Below, one piece after another: positions 35,174 to 44,295 of a stretch of DNA of 64,000 nt. This stretch comes from Saprospiraceae bacterium UBA7328 (lineage in GTDB: Bacteria > Bacteroidota > Bacteroidia > Chitinophagales > Saprospiraceae): the NCBI GenBank assembly GCA_002471345.1, contig DKPS01000176.1, positions 1-64,000 on the forward strand, in the 5' to 3' direction. The notes under the pieces were generated by a model. It had not been told where the DNA came from. It worked only from the letters and a program-made list of their open reading frames with translations, and ran no database searches. Position 1 is the first letter of the stretch. Each line of letters begins with the position of its first letter. Both the position numbers and the translations under genes were made by a program.

Positions 35174-36304
35174 ATGAATTTATACAATGTATACAGTCTA
35201 TTTGATATAAATCTGAGACATGGTAAAGGAGCGATGGTTTATGACGAGAAAGATGTTGGTTATTTAGATTTTTACGGGGGGCATGCTGTGATAAGTGTTG
35301 GACATTGCCATCCTCACTATACAGAGACCATTCAAAATCAACTACAAAAATTATCTTTCTACTCTAATTCTGTGGTGAATGAGTTACAGCAAGAGCTAGC
35401 TGATAAACTAGAGCATGTAAGTGGAGAAAAAGGCTATGATTTGTTCTTGATCAATAGTGGTGCCGAGGCCAATGAAAATGCACTAAAGTTGGCTTCATTT
35501 CACAATGGAAGAAAAAAAGTCATTGCGCTAACAAATGGTTTTCATGGCCGCACTTCTGCAGCAATAAACATAACACATACTGGTCAAAAACATGCTGCTC
35601 TTATCAATCATGGAGTAGAAGTCATCTATTTTGACAAAGATGATAAGGATGGTATCGTAACAGCAATTCAAAACAAGGATGTAAGTGCAGTCATTCTTGA
35701 AGCAATTCAGGGGGTAGGAGGTTTAGATATGATTTCAAAGGAATTGGCAAAGGCTATAGAAACTGTTTGTTTAGATACGGATACTTTATTAATAATGGAT
35801 GAAGTGCAATGTGGATATGGTAGATCAGGAGCATTTTTTGCTTTTCAACATTTATATATTTCGCCAGATCTTATTACCATGGCAAAGGGAATGGGAAATG
35901 GATTTCCAATTGGTGGAGTCCTCATCAAAGGAGAAAAAATGCCCGCTGTAAAGGGGAGATTAGGAACTACATATGGTGGTAACCACTTAGCTTGTGCAGC
36001 AGGTATCGCAGTTTTGGATATTATATTAGCTGAAGGACTTATTGAAAATGCGAAAAAGATGGGTTTGATGCTTTCCAAAGAATTAGGCAATTTGAAAGAC
36101 ATAATACAAGTAAAGGGAAAGGGATTGATGATGGGAGCAGAATTTGACTTTCCTGTAAAGGCTTTGCGTAAAAATTTGATTTTTAATCAACATGTTTTCA
36201 CTGGAAGTTCTTCCAATCCGAATCTTTTGCGATTACTCCCTCCATTAAATATCACAGAAAATCAGGCAGATCAATTTATTCAAGCCTTGAGAAAGGAATT
36301 GTAA
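35174..36304 (+). CDS. argD: Acetyl/succinylornithine aminotransferase
   Basis: 376 residues, a class III PLP aminotransferase. Visible motifs are NSGAEANENALKLA, the NGFHGRTSAA segment, the PLP-phosphate/Asp motif LIMDEVQCGYGRSG and the Schiff-base Lys238 in TMAKGMGNGFPIGG. It converts N-acyl-glutamate semialdehyde to N-acyl-ornithine using glutamate. Its place between argC and argF' fits the arginine pathway rather than GABA or other substrates of the class. Confidence 0.93.
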   Translation: MNLYNVYSLFDINLRHGKGAMVYDEKDVGYLDFYGGHAVISVGHCHPHYTETIQNQLQKLSFYSNSVVNELQQELADKLEHVSGEKGYDLFLINSGAEANENALKLASFHNGRKKVIALTNGFHGRTSAAINITHTGQKHAALINHGVEVIYFDKDDKDGIVTAIQNKDVSAVILEAIQGVGGLDMISKELAKAIETVCLDTDTLLIMDEVQCGYGRSGAFFAFQHLYISPDLITMAKGMGNGFPIGGVLIKGEKMPAVKGRLGTTYGGNHLACAAGIAVLDIILAEGLIENAKKMGLMLSKELGNLKDIIQVKGKGLMMGAEFDFPVKALRKNLIFNQHVFTGSSSNPNLLRLLPPLNITENQADQFIQALRKEL

Positions 36305-36386
36305 AATCGAGGATTCATTCTATGCTATCTCCTCCCTTTTTAAAGAAGAGGATACAAGAGATAGTTAAAATTCAAAAAACGATCAA

Positions 36387-37325
36387 ATGAAGAATTTTTA
36401 CTCTGTATATGATGTAGAAAATGTAAATGCTCTTGTCAAAAGGTGCCACGAAATTAAAAATGATCCTTTTGGAAATAGAGAAAAAGGCAAAAACAAACTC
36501 CTAGTTCTGCTCTTTTTTAATCCTAGTCTCAGAACCAGATTGAGTACACAGAAGGCTGCATACAATTTAGGCATGGATGTCATCTGTATGAATATGGCTG
36601 AGGGATGGAAATGGGAAATGGAAGATGGATCAGTTATGAAATTTGAAACCGCAGAACATGTAAAGGATGCAGCTCGAGTCATAAGTTCATATGCTGATAT
36701 CATCGGTGTGAGAACATTTCCTACTCTTAAGAATAAGACAGAAGACTATAAAGACAAAGTAATCAATGCGTTGATGAAATACAGCACGGTACCTATAGTG
36801 AACATGGAATCGAGCATACTCCATCCTCTTCAGTCTTTAACAGATTTATTTACTATCAGAGAGAAAAAAGGCAATAAGTCTCTCAAAGTAGTTTTGAGTT
36901 GGGCACCACATCCTAAAGCATTGCCTCAAGCTGTTTCTAATTCATTTTTGCAATGGATGAAAGTAGTGAATATTAATGTAACTATTTGTAATCCAGCTGG
37001 TTATGATTTGGATCCATCTTTCACAAAAGGCCATCATATTGTTCATTCACAAAATGAAGCCTTTAATGAAGCAGATGTGGTATATGTGAAAAATTGGTCC
37101 TCAGTTGAAACTTATGGTCAATTTCTACCTCATGAAAAAGACTGGATGATCACTAAGGAAAAATTGGACAAAACCAATGATGCATTGCTCATGCATTGTC
37201 TACCTGTAAGAAGAAATGTGGTCATTTCAGATGATGCATTGGATAGTGATAACTCTGTTGTGATAGAACAAGCAGGAAATAGAGCAATTGCCGCCCAAGC
37301 TATTCTGGAGAATTTATTGGAGTAA
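36387..37325 (+). CDS. argF': N-succinyl-L-ornithine carbamoyltransferase (predicted succinyl-specific)
   Basis: 312 residues. It has the carbamoyl-phosphate motif NPSLRTRLSTQKAA (45-58), followed by the family-specific segments NMAEGWKWE, SWAPHPKALPQAVSNSF and MHCLPVRRNVV, which set acylornithine enzymes apart from ordinary OTC. The specificity position before the conserved Glu-His is Ala89 (ETAEH). In characterised enzymes that site is Glu (acetyl) or Pro (succinyl), and replacing Glu by Ala, Ser, Pro or Val is reported to switch to succinyl; hence the call. It lies 82 bp after argD. The remaining pathway genes argB, argE-type deacylase and argH are not in the window. Confidence 0.88.
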   Translation: MKNFYSVYDVENVNALVKRCHEIKNDPFGNREKGKNKLLVLLFFNPSLRTRLSTQKAAYNLGMDVICMNMAEGWKWEMEDGSVMKFETAEHVKDAARVISSYADIIGVRTFPTLKNKTEDYKDKVINALMKYSTVPIVNMESSILHPLQSLTDLFTIREKKGNKSLKVVLSWAPHPKALPQAVSNSFLQWMKVVNINVTICNPAGYDLDPSFTKGHHIVHSQNEAFNEADVVYVKNWSSVETYGQFLPHEKDWMITKEKLDKTNDALLMHCLPVRRNVVISDDALDSDNSVVIEQAGNRAIAAQAILENLLE

Positions 37326-37773
37326 AGAATTCTATTGCTGACTGATGTCTATTTTTTAGATTGTTCAGATCCATTTCTGACGAGTTTTGAGAATCCCAAT
37401 TGCACGCCTTATAGATCATAGATCAAGTATTCTTTATTGCAATACAGAAGTATAATTTTCCAAGCAAAATATTTACACTTCTTGAAAAAGTTAAAAGTCA
37501 ATCAGTAAGACCACTTGCCCTGAATTGCCATCAAAATAACGGTGCTTGTAAATGGGTGAGTGGGTTCCATCTTGTATGAATGACTTAACATTTATGAATG
37601 CACTCAATTTTTAAGAACTAGAGTTTTTGCCTTATGACAAATTGAAATGAGGTGATGAGACATTCTGGATTAGAAGACCTTTCTCTTCAATTTTCAATAG
37701 GTAAAACCACTTTGACATTTTTTGGTGTGAAATGTGTACTGTAAATAGAATCTTTCAACAAAAAACGAAATCT
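37326..37773. other. Intergenic region before the amidohydrolase trio
   Basis: 448 bp. No ORF, repeat or clear terminator is visible. An in-frame ATG at 37732 precedes the next gene but gives a polar N-terminus before its signal peptide, so it is treated as non-coding. Confidence 0.4.
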
Positions 37774-39453
37774 ATGAAATTGAAGATTTGGGCTTTATGT
37801 AGCCTAGTTGTATCTCTCCTATTTCTTTTTTCATCAGTACAAAGTCAAGATGAACCGGGCGAGGTAACTCGTACCTATGCGCTGACTAATGTACATATCA
37901 CGACAACACCTGGTACGATGATTAAGAATGGCACAGTGGTCATTAAGGATGGGCTTATCCATAGTGTAGGCCAAGATGTAATTATCCCAGCTGACGCTCA
38001 GGTTATTGAAGCCGATACCATGTTTCTCTATGCTGGATTTATTGATGGTCTGTCTCACATAGGGATACCAAAACCAAAGGAAGCCGAGCGTAAAAGAGAA
38101 AAAGACCCAGGTAATCCAACAAATGAAAGAGCTGGTATCACACCTGAGAAAAGTGCAACATCACTCCTTAAGGCAACAGACAAATCTATATCTGACTACA
38201 GAGCAGTGGGTTTTACAGCGGCCCACACAGTACCATATGGAAGAATGTTGCCAGGTCAGGGTTCAGTTATTTTATTAGACGGTGATAATGCGTCAGATTT
38301 AATATACAAATCAGATATGAGTACTTATGGGCAGCTTTTAGGATCCCAAGGAGTATTTCCAAATACTATCATTGCGGTCATCACTAAATACAGAGAGCTC
38401 TATAAGCAAAGCCAACAAGCTAGCTCACATATGACAAAATATAAGAGTAATAGCATAGGAATGAAGAGACCTGCATATGATGCAGCTACATTGGGTTTAA
38501 TATCAGTGACTAAAAGGCAGTCAACTCTATTTATGTCAGCCCATGATCATTTGGATATTCATCGAGTTTTAGGACTCCAAAAAGATTTAGGATTTAAGAT
38601 GGCTTTAGCTAATGTCAAAAATGCATACCGTCTAACTGATCTCATAAGAACTAAGAATATACCTGTATTACTTTCTTTGGATCTTTTCAAAAAAGAGAAG
38701 GAAAAAAAGAAAAAGAAAGAGAAAAAGGAAAAGGACATGTGGGATAAGGAGAAAGAAGCGCTGAATAAGAGAAAAGCAGAGGAAAGAAAAAGTATAGAAG
38801 GACAGGCTGCGGCTTTCAGCAAAAAGGGCATAAGATTTGGATTTTCCACAGACGGTGCTTCAGCTAAAACTGTAATGGATAATGTAAGACGGCTTATAAA
38901 AGCAGGACTTTCTGAAGATGCTGCACTTGCCGCTTTGACTACTTATCCGGCTCATATTTTGGGAGTAAGCCAGACTATGGGAACTGTTCAGAATGGAAAG
39001 ATTGCAAATTTAGTGGTTTCCAAAACACCAATTTTTGATGAAAAGTCGAAGGTGAGATATGTTTTTGTAGATGGAAATTTGCATGAATATGAGGAAAAGA
39101 AAAAGGACGCTAAAAAGAAGGAAGGTAAAGTCAGTGATAAGAATAAGGCTTATGTAGGGACTTGGGAGTTTTCAATTAACATAGGTGATGATGTTTTGAA
39201 AGGTGAGATAGTAATAACTGAATCTGAAGATGGTACCCTTCAAGGAGAAATGACAGGTGCACAACTAGATAGTACAGTAGAAATAGAAGAAATTACTATA
39301 GATGGCGATGAATTGTCATTCACTGCTGATGCAGAGGGTGATACTATAAGTTGGAAAGGAACAATAGATGGAGATAGTATGGAAGGCGAAGTGAATACAG
39401 GACCTATGGGAACGTTTCCGATCACTGCGACAAGGACTTCTTCTCCTGAATAA
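37774..39453 (+). CDS. Exported amidohydrolase-family protein with degenerate metal site and C-terminal beta domain
   Basis: 559 residues from 37774 (MKLKIWALCSLVVSLLFLFS is a clean signal peptide). The fold is composite-domain amidohydrolase: N-terminal beta sandwich (TNVHITTTPGTMIKNGTVV), barrel, and C-terminal return (GTVQNGKIANLVVSKTPIF). The HxH metal motif reads L93-S-H95, so the first His is lost; the second barrel His region reads LANVKNAY (usual His replaced). The Asp strand (FGFSTDGAS) is kept. A Lys/Glu-rich insert of about 30 residues lies at nucleotides 38690-38800. A C-terminal beta domain (GTWEFSINIGDDVLKGEI..., last 100 residues) follows. It is probably inactive or uses one metal, and is the first gene of a trio. 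Confidence 0.82.
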   Translation: MKLKIWALCSLVVSLLFLFSSVQSQDEPGEVTRTYALTNVHITTTPGTMIKNGTVVIKDGLIHSVGQDVIIPADAQVIEADTMFLYAGFIDGLSHIGIPKPKEAERKREKDPGNPTNERAGITPEKSATSLLKATDKSISDYRAVGFTAAHTVPYGRMLPGQGSVILLDGDNASDLIYKSDMSTYGQLLGSQGVFPNTIIAVITKYRELYKQSQQASSHMTKYKSNSIGMKRPAYDAATLGLISVTKRQSTLFMSAHDHLDIHRVLGLQKDLGFKMALANVKNAYRLTDLIRTKNIPVLLSLDLFKKEKEKKKKKEKKEKDMWDKEKEALNKRKAEERKSIEGQAAAFSKKGIRFGFSTDGASAKTVMDNVRRLIKAGLSEDAALAALTTYPAHILGVSQTMGTVQNGKIANLVVSKTPIFDEKSKVRYVFVDGNLHEYEEKKKDAKKKEGKVSDKNKAYVGTWEFSINIGDDVLKGEIVITESEDGTLQGEMTGAQLDSTVEIEEITIDGDELSFTADAEGDTISWKGTIDGDSMEGEVNTGPMGTFPITATRTSSPE

Positions 39454-39478
39454 ATTTAAATTAAGAAAATAGAATATA

Positions 39479-40852
39479 ATGAATTTAATCATAAAAATAG
39501 GAATACTGATCCTCTTCACAAATGGACTTTTGGCTCAGCAAGGTGGAAGTATTCTCATTAAAAATGGTACTGTAATTACTGTTACAAATGGTGTAATAGA
39601 AAATGCTGATGTGCTAGTACAAGATGGTAAAATCAAACAAATTGGACCAAATTTGTCAGCAGGATCATCTACGAAAGTTGTAGACGCGTCTGGCCAATAT
39701 GTTATGCCGGGAATCATAGATGCTCATTCTCATATTGGAATAGATGCAGTAAATGAGGCTACTAATCCTGTTACAGCTGAAGTTTTCGTAGGGGATGCCA
39801 TAAACCCGATGTCTATATCTGTCTATCGGGCTTTAGCAGGGGGAGTGACAGTATCTCATGCTATGCATGGTTCAGCCAATGCTATAGGAGGACAATGTGA
39901 AACTATCAAACACAGATTTGGAACTTGGGATCCTGAAGAAATGAAAATGAAAGGTGCACCTCGAACAATCAAATTTGCTCTTGGAGAAAACCCAATGAGA
40001 GTACATGGAGAAGGAAGAGGAATTCAACCTAAAACAAGGATGGGTGTAGAGATGGTATTCAGAAGTTCTTTCAGCGAAGCCAAAAGATACATGGAAGCTC
40101 AGAAAATGCACCAGCAAAAAATGAGTGACAAAGCCTATAAAGGTGTGCCTCCGACTTATAATGAAAGACTGGAAGTGCTGGCAGATATCCTAAGGGGTGA
40201 AATCATTGTCCATTGTCATTCATATAGAGCTGATGAAATCTATATGTTACTTCAGGTATTAGAAGATTTCGGTGTAAAGAAGATTTGTTTTCAGCATGTG
40301 AATGAAGGATTTAAGGTAGCTCCTGAGTTAGCAGCATATGGTGCAGGAGCATCAGTATTTGCGGATTGGTGGGCTTATAAATTTGAAGTGTATTATTCTA
40401 CAGCTTATAACGCTACTATTCTTACTAAGAATGGAGTTCTGACTTCAATTAATTCTGATTCTGGTGAGTTGATTAGGCATCTCTTTCATGAGGCCGCCAA
40501 AACCCAAAGATATGGTGAATTAAGTGATGAAGAAGCACTAAAACTAATCACGATCAATCCTGCAAAACAACTAGGAATTGATAATAGAGTGGGGTCTTTA
40601 GAAGTAGGGAAAGATGGAGATATTGCGATATTTAATCACCATCCTTTATCAGTTTATACCATTCCTCAGATGACTATTGTGGATGGAGTAGTAAGATTTG
40701 ATATCAATAACGACAATGATGATATGAGACTGGCTGTAGACCCAGAAGAAGAAATTCCAGCATTTTTTGATTACCAAAATGAGAAGCATCACGACAGATG
40801 CATGGAAGGAGTAGCAGAGCAATTATTCCAGTTTTCATCTCATAAGCATTAA
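39479..40852 (+). CDS. Exported amidohydrolase with intact metal site
   Basis: 457 residues with a signal peptide (ending LLAQQ). It keeps the metal ligands: H83-S-H85 in GIIDAHSHIGID, His in IIVHCHSY (245/247), H273 in CFQHVNEG and D327 in SINSDSGE. The C-terminal KLITINPAKQLGID...GSLEVGKDGDIAIFNHHP is the usual family return to the sandwich. It resembles imidazolonepropionase/isoaspartyl-type amidohydrolases, but the substrate is not readable. It sits 25 bp after the first and 21 bp before the third amidohydrolase gene, so all three are probably co-transcribed and may form a hetero-oligomer. Confidence 0.86.
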   Translation: MNLIIKIGILILFTNGLLAQQGGSILIKNGTVITVTNGVIENADVLVQDGKIKQIGPNLSAGSSTKVVDASGQYVMPGIIDAHSHIGIDAVNEATNPVTAEVFVGDAINPMSISVYRALAGGVTVSHAMHGSANAIGGQCETIKHRFGTWDPEEMKMKGAPRTIKFALGENPMRVHGEGRGIQPKTRMGVEMVFRSSFSEAKRYMEAQKMHQQKMSDKAYKGVPPTYNERLEVLADILRGEIIVHCHSYRADEIYMLLQVLEDFGVKKICFQHVNEGFKVAPELAAYGAGASVFADWWAYKFEVYYSTAYNATILTKNGVLTSINSDSGELIRHLFHEAAKTQRYGELSDEEALKLITINPAKQLGIDNRVGSLEVGKDGDIAIFNHHPLSVYTIPQMTIVDGVVRFDINNDNDDMRLAVDPEEEIPAFFDYQNEKHHDRCMEGVAEQLFQFSSHKH

Positions 40853-40873
40853 TCACTTTATAAAGAGAAAGAA

Positions 40874-42160
40874 ATGAATTTAAAATATATAATTGCCGGT
40901 TTAGCTATCAGCCTTTTGGCATCATGGTCAATGGAGGGTCAACAAATAGGTAAAAATCAAAAGGGGAGTTTTGTTCTACAAAACGCAACAATTCATACCG
41001 TAACGAAAGGTGACGTGAATGGAAGTGTATTAATAGAAGATGGAAGAATAAGTGCCGTTGGGAATGTAACAGCCCCTGCCGATGCAAAGTCTATTGATTG
41101 CTCTGGATTACATATCTATCCAGGACTAATAGATGGTGGAACTACTCTTGGATTATCAGAAGTAAATAGTGTATCGGTAACAGATGATAGAAATGAGATA
41201 GGTGATTTTACACCACATGCACAGTCGCTTACCGCGGTGAATCCCAATTCTGTGGCTATACCAGTGACAAGAGTCAATGGTATTACCTCTGTAATCACGA
41301 AACCTACTGGTGGTATGTTTCCTGGTACAGCTTCTTTGATAAATTTAGTGGGGTATACTCCCGATCAAATGTATGCGGGCTTCAAAGCCGTATTACTAAA
41401 TTTTCCTTCATCTGCAAAAAGGCACCGAAGGGATAGAAGATCTGTAGAAGATCGTAAAAAAGCAGGTGAAAAGGCGATGAAGAAACTGGATGATATCTGG
41501 AAAAAAGCAAAACTGCATGCCGATTTGCTCTCTAAAGGCCAAAAAACGGAATACAATCCTGATCTAGATGCACTAGTATCTGTAGTTGCGGGAGATACAC
41601 CACTTATGATTGAGGCTAATAAAAAGGAGGATATTCTTGCTGCAATTAGCTGGGTAAGGAAAAATAAGGTGAAAGCAATATTAACTGGTTGTAGTGAAGG
41701 CTTTAGAGTGGTTGATAGTTTAGTAGTATCTGGAATTCCTGTGATTACTGGACCTATGATGTCTATGCCACCAAGATCATCAGATAGATACGATAAGGCA
41801 TATAGTAATGTTGGCCTTATGGCAAAAGGGGGAGTTAAAGTGGCTATTCGATCAAATCAGAATGAGAATGTAAGAAACCTTCCTTTTGAAGCTGGATTTG
41901 CTGCTGCATATGGATTAGGTAAAGAGGAAGCACTAAAAGCAGTGACTATTAACCCTGCGGAGATATTTGGACTAGGAGATCAGTTAGGATCAATAGAAGC
42001 AGGTAAAATTGCTAATATAATTGTAACTGATGGTGATCCATTCGAAACTAAAACTCAAGTGAAGTATATTATTATCAATGGATGGCAGGTACCTACAGAA
42101 AGTAGACATACATTGCTCTATGATGAATTTTTAGAGCGGAGTCCTGGATTGGATAAGTAG
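40874..42160 (+). CDS. Exported amidohydrolase-like pseudoenzyme (metal ligands lost)
   Basis: 428 residues with a signal peptide (MNLKYIIAGLAISLLASWSMEGQ). The fold is the same as in the two genes before it, with the C-terminal AVTINPAEIFGLGDQLGSIEAGKIANIIVTDGDPF. The HxH motif is replaced by G89-T-T91 (LIDGGTTLG); the barrel His positions read IEAN and TGCSEG, and the Asp position reads IRSNQNE. No metal ligand remains, so hydrolysis by the usual mechanism is not expected. A structural or regulatory role for the intact neighbour is inferred. A strong terminator follows. Confidence 0.84.
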   Translation: MNLKYIIAGLAISLLASWSMEGQQIGKNQKGSFVLQNATIHTVTKGDVNGSVLIEDGRISAVGNVTAPADAKSIDCSGLHIYPGLIDGGTTLGLSEVNSVSVTDDRNEIGDFTPHAQSLTAVNPNSVAIPVTRVNGITSVITKPTGGMFPGTASLINLVGYTPDQMYAGFKAVLLNFPSSAKRHRRDRRSVEDRKKAGEKAMKKLDDIWKKAKLHADLLSKGQKTEYNPDLDALVSVVAGDTPLMIEANKKEDILAAISWVRKNKVKAILTGCSEGFRVVDSLVVSGIPVITGPMMSMPPRSSDRYDKAYSNVGLMAKGGVKVAIRSNQNENVRNLPFEAGFAAAYGLGKEEALKAVTINPAEIFGLGDQLGSIEAGKIANIIVTDGDPFETKTQVKYIIINGWQVPTESRHTLLYDEFLERSPGLDK

Positions 42161-42189
42161 ATTCACATCATAATATTGAAGTAAGATAA

Positions 42190-42227
42190 AACGCTGTCAG
42201 TGCTCTTTGTGTTGACAGCGTGTTTTT
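42190..42227. terminator. Terminator after the amidohydrolase trio
   Basis: The stem acgctgtca/tgacagcgt (42191-42199 and 42213-42221) has a 13-base loop, then gttttt. It lies between convergent genes. Confidence 0.85.
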
Positions 42228-42259
42228 GAAGAGATTTTGATAGAATTCTAACATTATTG

Positions 42260-43156
42260 CTATAGAAACTTCTGAAGATGCTTCTTCAAATACTCAGCAC
42301 TATCAGCAGCACTTCGAGTAGAGTTATGAGCATAATTTCCTCCTTGCTCTATGTAATAGAACTCTAAGCCTGACTCTTGTGGATCAGGTAGAATATCTAG
42401 ATAATCTATTGACCCATTACCAAGTTCAGTATAGTCACGACTTACTTTATCCATGTCTTTTATATGCCACATAACATATCTGCCAGGCTGCTTGCTGATT
42501 AACTCTTTTGGAGTAGTATCGGATGAATGCATGACCCAGTACATGTCCATTTGTAATTTTACTAATTCTGGGTCTGTACCAGCAATAATAATATCAAATC
42601 CATTTTCACCATCATGATCTTCAAATTCAAAGCCATGGTTATGATAAGCAAAGCCAAGTCCAGACTTACTCACTTGTTCTCCTATTAAATTGAGTTTTTC
42701 AGTCATTACTTTGAAATTTTCAATGTTCCTATACTTTGGATCCAGCCAAGGCCAAGTGATAAAATTGCTGTTCATAGCTCTTGCTGCTTTTATGCATTCA
42801 TCCACAAACCATCTAAGTTTATCATCTGACTCATGTAAAAACGGAGAAAATCCATAATGACCACTAGTTACAGAAATACCCAAATCGTCTAATATTTGCA
42901 AAAAGTCTGATGGTGAATGACCATAGATTGTACCTTCTTTTTCATCATAACCATAAACCTCAAAATCTTCATACCCCATAGATTTCAAAGACTTTAAAGT
43001 GGGAATAGGATCTTTTGCCATTTCATCTCTAATGGAGTACAGCTGATAGCCCATTTTGAATTTATGAGTAATCATTGGTTTTTTATTTGTACAAGACAGG
43101 TGAGCAGCAGCAGTGATAATCGCTGTTTTTTCAATAAAGGATCTTCGGTTTATCAT
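42260..43156 (-). CDS. Exported sugar phosphate isomerase/epimerase-like TIM-barrel protein
   Basis: 298 residues. The N-terminus NRRSFIEKTAIITAAAHLSC has a Tat-like start and ends in a lipobox-like LSC, so it may be a lipoprotein. The barrel has the usual features: YQLYSIRDEM, FAYHNHGFEF (His/Glu), LQMDMYWVMHS, VMWHIKDMD, and a C-terminal YIEQGGN. The family binds a divalent metal and interconverts keto and aldo sugars or cleaves related compounds; this substrate is unknown. It lies downstream of the alpha/beta hydrolase gene with a palindromic element between them. Confidence 0.83.
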   Translation of the reverse strand: MINRRSFIEKTAIITAAAHLSCTNKKPMITHKFKMGYQLYSIRDEMAKDPIPTLKSLKSMGYEDFEVYGYDEKEGTIYGHSPSDFLQILDDLGISVTSGHYGFSPFLHESDDKLRWFVDECIKAARAMNSNFITWPWLDPKYRNIENFKVMTEKLNLIGEQVSKSGLGFAYHNHGFEFEDHDGENGFDIIIAGTDPELVKLQMDMYWVMHSSDTTPKELISKQPGRYVMWHIKDMDKVSRDYTELGNGSIDYLDILPDPQESGLEFYYIEQGGNYAHNSTRSAADSAEYLKKHLQKFL

Positions 43157-43216
43157 ATGCTTAATTTTCAGACAGGTGAATTTACGAATTCCAATTGATC
43201 TTATATTATTGCTTAC

Positions 43217-43250
43217 AAGACTTGACAGGTCTAGAAACCTGTCAGGTCTT
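43217..43250. repeat. Palindromic intergenic element (REP-like)
   Basis: A 14-bp inverted repeat, aagacttgacaggt / acctgtcaggtctt (43217-43230 and 43237-43250, one mismatch), with a 6-base loop ctagaa. The core ACCTGTCAGGTC resembles the palindromes scattered in many Bacteroidota intergenic regions. It lacks a long T-run, so it is more likely a REP-type element than a plain terminator. Confidence 0.6.
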
Positions 43251-43273
43251 TCTCTAACAGTTCTAAGAAATCC

Positions 43274-44293
43274 TCAATTCTTACTCAAATTTCTAAAAAT
43301 CGCTTCATGTACTTTTCCCAAATAAATCAATGGTATGTCATGCCCCATTCCATCTATAAATAACTGCTCAGCATGAGGGATCAATGGTGCATATTTCAAT
43401 GCATGGTCAAAAATAATTAAGGGGTCTGCTTTTCCATGCACGATTAGTGTTGGCATGCTAATTTTATTTAACTCCTCTAGCCTTGAACCAGATGCTTCTA
43501 TAGCCTTTCCTTGTTGGTAAATAGCTCTTTGATTAAATCCTCTTCTATTTTGGGTTTCATAGAGCATTATTTCTGAAGCACCTTTTATATCAATCTCATA
43601 TGGACCATCACCTCGAAGTGTCTGTAGAATAGCTACAAAAAATTTAGGACCAGCACTTTTGCCTCCAAGCAACATATATCTCATCCCAAATCGGATAAAA
43701 TTTTGTGTAAACCATTTTGGAACAGGTGCAATATCTGGATCCATCATATATCCAGTGGACATTATAGAGGACAAGGATGACACTCTAGTGCTGTGACTTA
43801 TTGCCATTCTTTGGGCTATCATTCCTCCCATTGAAGCTCCGATTACATGAGCACTTTCTACACCTGCATCGTCCAAAACAGCTATTCCGTCAGCAGCCAT
43901 ATCTTCTACTGTATAAGGATTCTTTCTATCCCAATTTTTTATCCAGGTAGACATTCCCACATCTCTGTTGTCATATCTTATGACTTGATATCCCTCTTTC
44001 AAAAATGGCTGATAAAAATGCGTTGTCCATAACATTGAGGTACTATTGTGTCCCATAACAAGCAGGACAGTTCCTTTGATTTTGCCTTCTGGATCTATTT
44101 TTTCATACCAAATGTCAAGTTCACCAGATTTAGCAAATTTGGTTTCTCCTTTCACCATTTCAGGAATAGGTTCGGCTACAGTATTTGCTATAACTTCATG
44201 TGCTCCTGAAGGTAATTGTACACCAGAATGTATAAAATATAACAGCCCTAAAGAGGCGATGGCTATGACAGAAAGAATTATATACAGCAACAT
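43274..44293 (-). CDS. Alpha/beta-fold hydrolase with N-terminal membrane anchor
   Basis: 339 residues from the ATG at 44293, chosen because it lies just after the stop of the preceding gene (44296) and starts directly with the membrane helix MLLYIILSVIAIASLGLLYFI. The hydrolase part shows VLLVMGHNSTSMLW (oxyanion strand), RYDNRDVGMS, the nucleophile elbow GASMGGM with its Ser, the Asp region PTLIVHGKADPL and the final His in IDGMGHDIP. It is probably an esterase facing the periplasm; the substrate is unknown. It is the third gene of an SDR/phosphotransferase/hydrolase unit. Confidence 0.85.
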   Translation of the reverse strand: MLLYIILSVIAIASLGLLYFIHSGVQLPSGAHEVIANTVAEPIPEMVKGETKFAKSGELDIWYEKIDPEGKIKGTVLLVMGHNSTSMLWTTHFYQPFLKEGYQVIRYDNRDVGMSTWIKNWDRKNPYTVEDMAADGIAVLDDAGVESAHVIGASMGGMIAQRMAISHSTRVSSLSSIMSTGYMMDPDIAPVPKWFTQNFIRFGMRYMLLGGKSAGPKFFVAILQTLRGDGPYEIDIKGASEIMLYETQNRRGFNQRAIYQQGKAIEASGSRLEELNKISMPTLIVHGKADPLIIFDHALKYAPLIPHAEQLFIDGMGHDIPLIYLGKVHEAIFRNLSKN

Positions 44294-44295
44294 AT

